DNA of 64,000 bases from CAYJLF01 sp964371055 (GTDB taxonomy: Bacteria > Eisenbacteria > RBG-16-71-46 > CAIMUX01), in assembly GCA_964371055.1 (NCBI GenBank), contig CAYJLF010000002.1, positions 186,001-250,000 of the forward strand, given 5' to 3'. Of the stretch, positions 59,972 to 64,000 are shown piece by piece. How positions within the stretch are numbered: position 1 is the stretch's first letter; each line of letters opens with the position of its first letter. Both the position numbers and the translations under genes were made by a program. The notes below the pieces were generated by a model. That model did no database searches. It saw nothing but the letters and a program-made list of their open reading frames with translations, and was not told where the DNA came from.

Positions 59972-62683
59972 ATGAGCGGTCGAGAGAGGGTCAATCGCGT
60001 CTTTCGGGAGGACCGGATGGTCTGCCGGCACGAGCGCGCCGCGCTGGGACGGTGGACGGGGAAGGACGAAGAGTCGAGCTACGCGCCCGATCGCACCTGC
60101 GACGTCGAGCACCTGCGCCTGGAGTGCGACTTCGACCTCGCGCGGAAGAGGGTGGAGGCGGTCTGCACGCAGACTCTGCGCGCGGCCTATGGCCCGTTCG
60201 ACCGCATCATCCTCGACGCACACGACCTGATCGTCCACACCGTGCGGGATGGAGCGGGGCGCGACCTCCCCTATACCTATCTTGACCGGAAGCTCGCCGT
60301 TCGCTTTCCCGAGGCGGTCTCCGACGCTGTCGATCTGGTCATCTCCTACCGGGTCGAGGATCCGGCCGACGGCCTCTTCTTCCTGGGGCCGGACTCCCAC
60401 GAGCCGGATGCCCGTCCGCAGGCCTGGAGCCAGAACGAAGACGAGGGGGCGCGGCACTGGATTCCCTGCCACGATGCGCCGAACGAGCGATTCACCGTCG
60501 AGCAGATCGTCACGGCGGACGAGGCCTTCTCGGTGATCGCCAACGGGCGGCTGGTCTCGTGCGAGTCCCGCCACGGCCGCCGGAGGTGGCACTACCACGA
60601 AGGGGTGGCGATCCCGTCCTATCTCCTGTCGGTGGTCATCGGCGACTTCCGCAAGCTGGAGGACTCCTGGAACGGCATCCCGGTGGAGTACTGGGTCGAG
60701 CCGGGGCGCGAGGTGGAGGGGCGCCGCTCTTTCGGCCGGACGCCCGACATGCTCGAGTTCTTCTCCAAACAGCTCGATTACCCCTACCCGTACGAGAAGT
60801 ACGCGCAGGTGGCGGTGCGTCACTTCCACTTCGGGGGAATGGAGAATGCCTCGGCCACCACGCAGTCGGACACCACGCTGCACGACGAGCGGGCCGCGCT
60901 CGACTTCACGAGCGATGACCTGGTCTCCCACGAACTGGCCCACCAGTGGTTCGGCGACCTCATCACCTGCAAGAGCTGGGAGCATGCCTGGCTGAACGAG
61001 GGGTTCGCCACCTACTTCGAAGCCTTGTGGAAGGAGTGGGACCTCGGGCGCGAGGAGTTCGACTATGAGCTGGTGCTGAACGCCGATTCCTACCTGGCCG
61101 AGGAGTACCGCCGACCGATCGCGACGTCGAAGTACAGGCATCCTTTCCAGCTCTTCGACATGCACCTCTACCCGAAGGGGGGCTGGGTGCTGCACATGCT
61201 CCGGAGGCAGCTCGGCGACGAGCTCTTCTGGAAGGCGATCCGGCTCTACGTGAAGCGTCACGCGCACGGCACGGCGGAAACGATCGACCTCGTGCGCTCT
61301 TTCGAGGAGGCGAGCGGCCGGAACCTGGCCGGCTTCTTCAGCCAGTGGATCCACGCGCCCGGGCATCCCCAGCTCGAGGGGGAAGCTGCGTGGGAGGAGA
61401 CGAGCGGTTGGGTGAAGGTCACGCTCAAGCAGGCCCAGAAGCGCGACGACGGCACCCCGCTCTTCCACTTTCCCTTGCGCCTGGAGGCACGCCTCGCGGA
61501 CGGCGCGGTGATCGGCTCGACCTTTGAGATGCGGAAGGCGGAGCAGTCGTTCTATCTGCCGCTCCCCGCGAAGCCGCTCTGGATCGCCCTCGATCCGGAG
61601 GGAGCGGTCCTCTGCGAAACGAAGGTCAAGATGCCGCTGGAGTGGGCGGAGGCCGCCCTGACGGGGGACGCCCGGGATGAACGGGTCCTGGCACGGGTCG
61701 AGGTGGTGCGGCGACTGGGCCAGGGGGAGGCGGGGGCGAAGGCGACCGCGTTGCTCCGGCGGGTGCTGCACGAAGACCCCTTCTGGGGGGTGCGGGTCGA
61801 GGCGGCGGATGCCCTGGCGAAGTTCCGCACCCCGGCAGCCCTCGCGGCGCTGGTTTCGGCTACGGGTCTCGAGCATCCGAAGGCGCGTCGAGGCGTGATG
61901 ACGGCGCTGGGCCGGTTCCGTGATCCGGCCGCGGCCGTGGCGCTGCTCGAGGTCGCGCAGAACGGTGACCCGAGCTACGCCGTCCAGGCTGCCGCCCTCG
62001 TCGCGCTGGGAGAGAGCGGCGGCCCGGCGGTCGCGGCGGAGCTGCGGGAACACCTGAAAGAGGCGATGGAGCGGCGCGATTGGCACGATGCGATCGCCCT
62101 GGGCGCGGTCCAGGGACTGGCCGCCGCCCGCGACGAAGAGTGCTTCGACCACCTGCTGGCGGCGGCGCGCGACCGCAGCCGCTACTGGAACCTCCGCGTC
62201 ACGGCGGCCCGGTCGCTGGCCTCGATCGGGGCCGCGCGCCCGCAACATGCGGCCCATCTGGTGGAAGAGCTGCTGCCGCTCCTGGACGATCCGCGGATCC
62301 TGATCTCCTGCCGGACGCCGGGAGCTCTGGTCACCCTGGGACACTCCTCCGCGCTGGCCGCGTTGCGCCGGCGGGGCGAGACCGCGCCGCGGGCCGAGGA
62401 TCGTGCGGTCTGCCTGGAGGCGGCCGAGGCCCTTTCAGCGAAGCTCGCGAAGGGCGAAGAGGTCGATCGCCTGCGGGCCGAGACGGAGAAGCTCAGAGAA
62501 GAGGTGCGGGAGTTGCGCCAGGCGGTAGATCAGGTGAAGGCGACGCTGCCCGCGAAGAAGCCTGCGAAGTTGCCGGCGAAGAAGCCCGCGAAGGTGCCGG
62601 CCAAGGGAAAGGCCCCCGCCGGGCGGCGGCCCGTCAACTCCACGGCCAGACGCGGTGGCGCCAGGCGTAGTAAGGGAGCTTGA
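59972..62683 (+). CDS. M1 family aminopeptidase with HEAT repeats and basic lysine-rich tail
   Basis: Protein of 903 residues; ATG 59972 follows GAAGGGGGAC; GTG 59921 is less likely. Substrate motif GGMENASA (about residue 288) and zinc site H320-E321-L-A-H324 with E343 in WLNEGFATYFE, the exact HExxHx18E spacing. After the catalytic part (to about 500) and a beta domain come HEAT-like helical repeats (about 570-800, for example EDPFWGVRVEAADALAKF and GDPSYAVQAAALVALGESGG). A heptad coiled coil follows (VDRLRAETEKLREEVRELRQ). The last 35 residues are a histone H1-like tail of Lys-Pro-Ala repeats (AKKPAKLPAKKPAKVPAKGK). The tail overlaps the convergent gene by 50 bp. No signal peptide; cytoplasmic. 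Confidence 0.93.
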   Translation: MSGRERVNRVFREDRMVCRHERAALGRWTGKDEESSYAPDRTCDVEHLRLECDFDLARKRVEAVCTQTLRAAYGPFDRIILDAHDLIVHTVRDGAGRDLPYTYLDRKLAVRFPEAVSDAVDLVISYRVEDPADGLFFLGPDSHEPDARPQAWSQNEDEGARHWIPCHDAPNERFTVEQIVTADEAFSVIANGRLVSCESRHGRRRWHYHEGVAIPSYLLSVVIGDFRKLEDSWNGIPVEYWVEPGREVEGRRSFGRTPDMLEFFSKQLDYPYPYEKYAQVAVRHFHFGGMENASATTQSDTTLHDERAALDFTSDDLVSHELAHQWFGDLITCKSWEHAWLNEGFATYFEALWKEWDLGREEFDYELVLNADSYLAEEYRRPIATSKYRHPFQLFDMHLYPKGGWVLHMLRRQLGDELFWKAIRLYVKRHAHGTAETIDLVRSFEEASGRNLAGFFSQWIHAPGHPQLEGEAAWEETSGWVKVTLKQAQKRDDGTPLFHFPLRLEARLADGAVIGSTFEMRKAEQSFYLPLPAKPLWIALDPEGAVLCETKVKMPLEWAEAALTGDARDERVLARVEVVRRLGQGEAGAKATALLRRVLHEDPFWGVRVEAADALAKFRTPAALAALVSATGLEHPKARRGVMTALGRFRDPAAAVALLEVAQNGDPSYAVQAAALVALGESGGPAVAAELREHLKEAMERRDWHDAIALGAVQGLAAARDEECFDHLLAAARDRSRYWNLRVTAARSLASIGAARPQHAAHLVEELLPLLDDPRILISCRTPGALVTLGHSSALAALRRRGETAPRAEDRAVCLEAAEALSAKLAKGEEVDRLRAETEKLREEVRELRQAVDQVKATLPAKKPAKLPAKKPAKVPAKGKAPAGRRPVNSTARRGGARRSKGA

Positions 62684-63317
62684 TCGACTCGGTCACCACG
62701 GCCATGAAATCGCGCTCCCGCGCCCACCACTTGACCGGGCTGTAGGTCGTGCGCCCAGGCGGGAGGTGGTAGGCGAGGATCTCGACCGGCTCGTTTCGGA
62801 AGACATGGCGGAAGGTGGCGCGCGCGCGGCGGGTGTGGAACGGATCGGTCACGATCACGATGGACGACCAGCCTCGGGCCCGGGCCTCGCGCAGGGTCAG
62901 GTGCGCCTCGTCCCACGTGGAGTAGGCGCCGGTCGCGACGATGACCGAGTCGGACGGGATCTTCTTCGAGAGGATGATCCGCCGCTTCGCTTCCGCCTGC
63001 GTGAGCGAGTCTCCGCCCGTGTAGACCTTGAGCAACGGCTGATCGGGCCCGACCAGCAGGATGGCCCGCGCCTGGTGCTGCTTGTAGAGCCCGATCGAGG
63101 CATGCAGGCGCTCTCCGTCCCCTCCCGACAGCGCCACGGCGGCGTCGGCGGTCTCCCACCGATCTTCCACCGTCAGCCACTGTGCATAGGACGTGAGAAG
63201 CGGCGGCATGACCAGCCACGCCGCCAGAAGCGCCAACCCGATCGCGGCGAGGGTGCCAAGACAGCCGCGCAGACAGCCGCCGCCGCAGCCGGTGCAGCCG
63301 GGGACGAAGCCGGGCAT
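62634..63317 (-). CDS. YdcF/SanA-like (DUF218) membrane-anchored protein
   Basis: Protein of 227 residues. ATG 63317 overlaps the stop of the beta-helix gene by one base (TGATG). A Cys/Gly-rich start (PGCTGCGGGCLRGCLG) precedes one transmembrane helix (LAAIGLALLAAWLVMPPLL). The DUF218 core has ADAAVALSGGDGERLHASIG, ARAILLVGPDQPL, DSVIVATGAYSTWDEAHLTL and IVIVTDPFHTRRARATFRHV. Family members SanA and ElyC act in envelope integrity. The catalytic role is unsettled. Its 3' end lies inside the M1 gene on the other strand. Confidence 0.88.
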   Translation of the reverse strand: MPGFVPGCTGCGGGCLRGCLGTLAAIGLALLAAWLVMPPLLTSYAQWLTVEDRWETADAAVALSGGDGERLHASIGLYKQHQARAILLVGPDQPLLKVYTGGDSLTQAEAKRRIILSKKIPSDSVIVATGAYSTWDEAHLTLREARARGWSSIVIVTDPFHTRRARATFRHVFRNEPVEILAYHLPPGRTTYSPVKWWARERDFMAVVTESIKLPYYAWRHRVWPWS

Positions 63318-64000
63318 CAACGGTCCTTCGAGTCGGGCGTCCCGCCCGTGGCGGTGCAGCCGCGTGGAAGGGCGCCGATCAGGCCGCATCCGGGCGGCGC
63401 CTGTTCGGGCAGGCAGGGTGAGCCCTCGGCGAGCGTGTAGAGACCTCGCGCGGGATCGCAGAAGAGGGGCGGGGCCGAGATGTTCCCCGGAGGAGGTCCC
63501 CCGGGATCGTCAGGCGGCCAGAGGTCGCAGCACTCGACGGAGACCGGCGCGCCCTGGACGGCGAGATTCCGCGCCGCGAGCGGGAAGGCGAGGATCGAGC
63601 CGAGCAGGCTTCCCGACGAACCGGGGAGGACATAGACGGCGGCGGGGTCGATTCCGGGCAGGCCATTGTGGGTCAGCGTGCAGGAACGGAGTTCGAACGC
63701 GCCGCCGTCGCAGAGCAACGCGGAGCCTTCGCCCGCCTGGTTGTGGTTGAAGATGGTCCCTGCGAAGGAGGAGATCACCGTGCTGTCGAGCAGGTGCAGC
63801 GCTCCTCCCTCCGCGCCCGTGTTGTCGCTGAAGCGCCCTCCTTCCACGTGGGCCGAGCCTTGCAGCAGCGCGAGCCCGACGCCGCGCACGCCGAGATTGG
63901 CGCGGAAGGTGCAGTCCTGTAACTCGGCCTGGTCGGTCATCTCGAAGAACGCCCCCCCGCCCCATCCCGCGAGGTTCTTCCGCATGGTGCAGGACACGAT
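63317..64000 (-). CDS. Parallel beta-helix repeat protein, 5' end outside window
   Basis: The frame is open to the window edge, so the N-terminus, probably with a signal peptide, is missing. The visible 226 or so residues contain right-handed beta-helix coils with ladder residues: QAELQDCTFRANLGVRGVGL, AHVEGGRFSDNTGAEGGALH, FAGTIFNHNQAGEGSALLCD and FELRSCTLTHNG. These are similar to Pmp-like or pectate-lyase-like exported proteins. The end (EGSPCLPEQAPPGCGLIGAL) is a Cys-rich cap common in such proteins. No FlgD-like module or WGAIK tail follows. A secreted or surface protein; coupled to the YdcF-like gene by a one-base overlap. Confidence 0.82.
   Translation of the reverse strand: MVSCTMRKNLAGWGGGAFFEMTDQAELQDCTFRANLGVRGVGLALLQGSAHVEGGRFSDNTGAEGGALHLLDSTVISSFAGTIFNHNQAGEGSALLCDGGAFELRSCTLTHNGLPGIDPAAVYVLPGSSGSLLGSILAFPLAARNLAVQGAPVSVECCDLWPPDDPGGPPPGNISAPPLFCDPARGLYTLAEGSPCLPEQAPPGCGLIGALPRGCTATGGTPDSKDR

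Noticed and set aside
58361..62344. Very long open frame (about 1327 codons) on the minus strand
   Set aside because: It lies opposite the M20 and M1 peptidase genes, has arginine-rich low-complexity composition and no motifs. It is a GC-driven antisense shadow.
1..64000. tRNA and rRNA genes, CRISPR arrays, insertion sequences, prophage or integron signatures
   Set aside because: Reading through the intergenic stretches I saw no T-loop-like GGTTCGA blocks in a cloverleaf setting, no regularly spaced repeats, and no transposase, integrase or phage gene.

Overview
The window is about 64 kb of high-GC, densely coding bacterial DNA with some 43 protein genes on both strands. I see no rRNA, no tRNA, no CRISPR array and no insertion sequence. 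The envelope is Gram-negative: lipoproteins, a beta-barrel porin, RND efflux pumps and SppA are present. Five secreted proteins end in a FlgD-like Ig module closing in a G-[LVT]-Y-[WF] strand. Together with the many signal-peptide proteins of unknown function this suggests an uncultivated lineage near Candidatus Eisenbacteria or the FCB edge. That placement is inference from protein style, not a phylogeny.

Layout. 1-6.1 kb: 3' part of an AddA-type helicase-nuclease, then two coupled M16 peptidases, one with and one without the zinc motif. 6.1-8.2 kb (minus): three tandem NTF2-like lipoproteins, two of them a recent duplication. 8.4-14.6 kb: a LamG protein, an unknown exported protein, a GT-C-like membrane protein and gamma-glutamyltranspeptidase. 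15.0-17.0 kb: cysE-cysK for cysteine synthesis. 17.2-25.1 kb: a 1659-residue thermolysin-fold protease, an exported repeat protein and a possible outer-membrane protein. 25.2-28.5 kb (minus): a two-gene flavoprotein/Fe-S dehydrogenase. 28.6-34.3 kb: a DUF2007 protein, an EamA transporter, a seven-repeat propeller-like protein (minus), a Fpg glycosylase and a subtilase. 34.4-38.8 kb: an AlgE-like porin with a lactate-permease-family transporter, then a DUF368 (PopT-type) protein. 38.8-42.2 kb (minus): a four-gene PhnCDE-type ABC importer with a structured leader. 42.4-46.0 kb: an ECF sigma factor, a small secreted protein, a DinB-GNAT fusion and TerC. 46.1-53.9 kb (minus): an adaptor and two RND pumps. 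54.1-56.4 kb: SppA and a NUDIX hydrolase. 56.5-58.2 kb (minus): two nearly identical 224-residue secreted proteins. 58.5-64.0 kb: an M20 peptidase, an M1 aminopeptidase with HEAT repeats and a basic tail, a YdcF-like protein, and the C-terminal part of a beta-helix protein.

How the genes fit together. Most of the window serves the cell envelope and peptide/amino-acid turnover: M16, M20, M1, M4/M36-like, S8, SppA and Ggt peptidases plus several transporters. Two different C-terminal tags recur on exported proteins. One is the FlgD-like module, on five proteins. The other is a short W-x-x-I-K-x-x-[F/Y] end, on five unrelated or distantly related proteins in two separate clusters. I consider the second tag the best candidate here for something not yet described.
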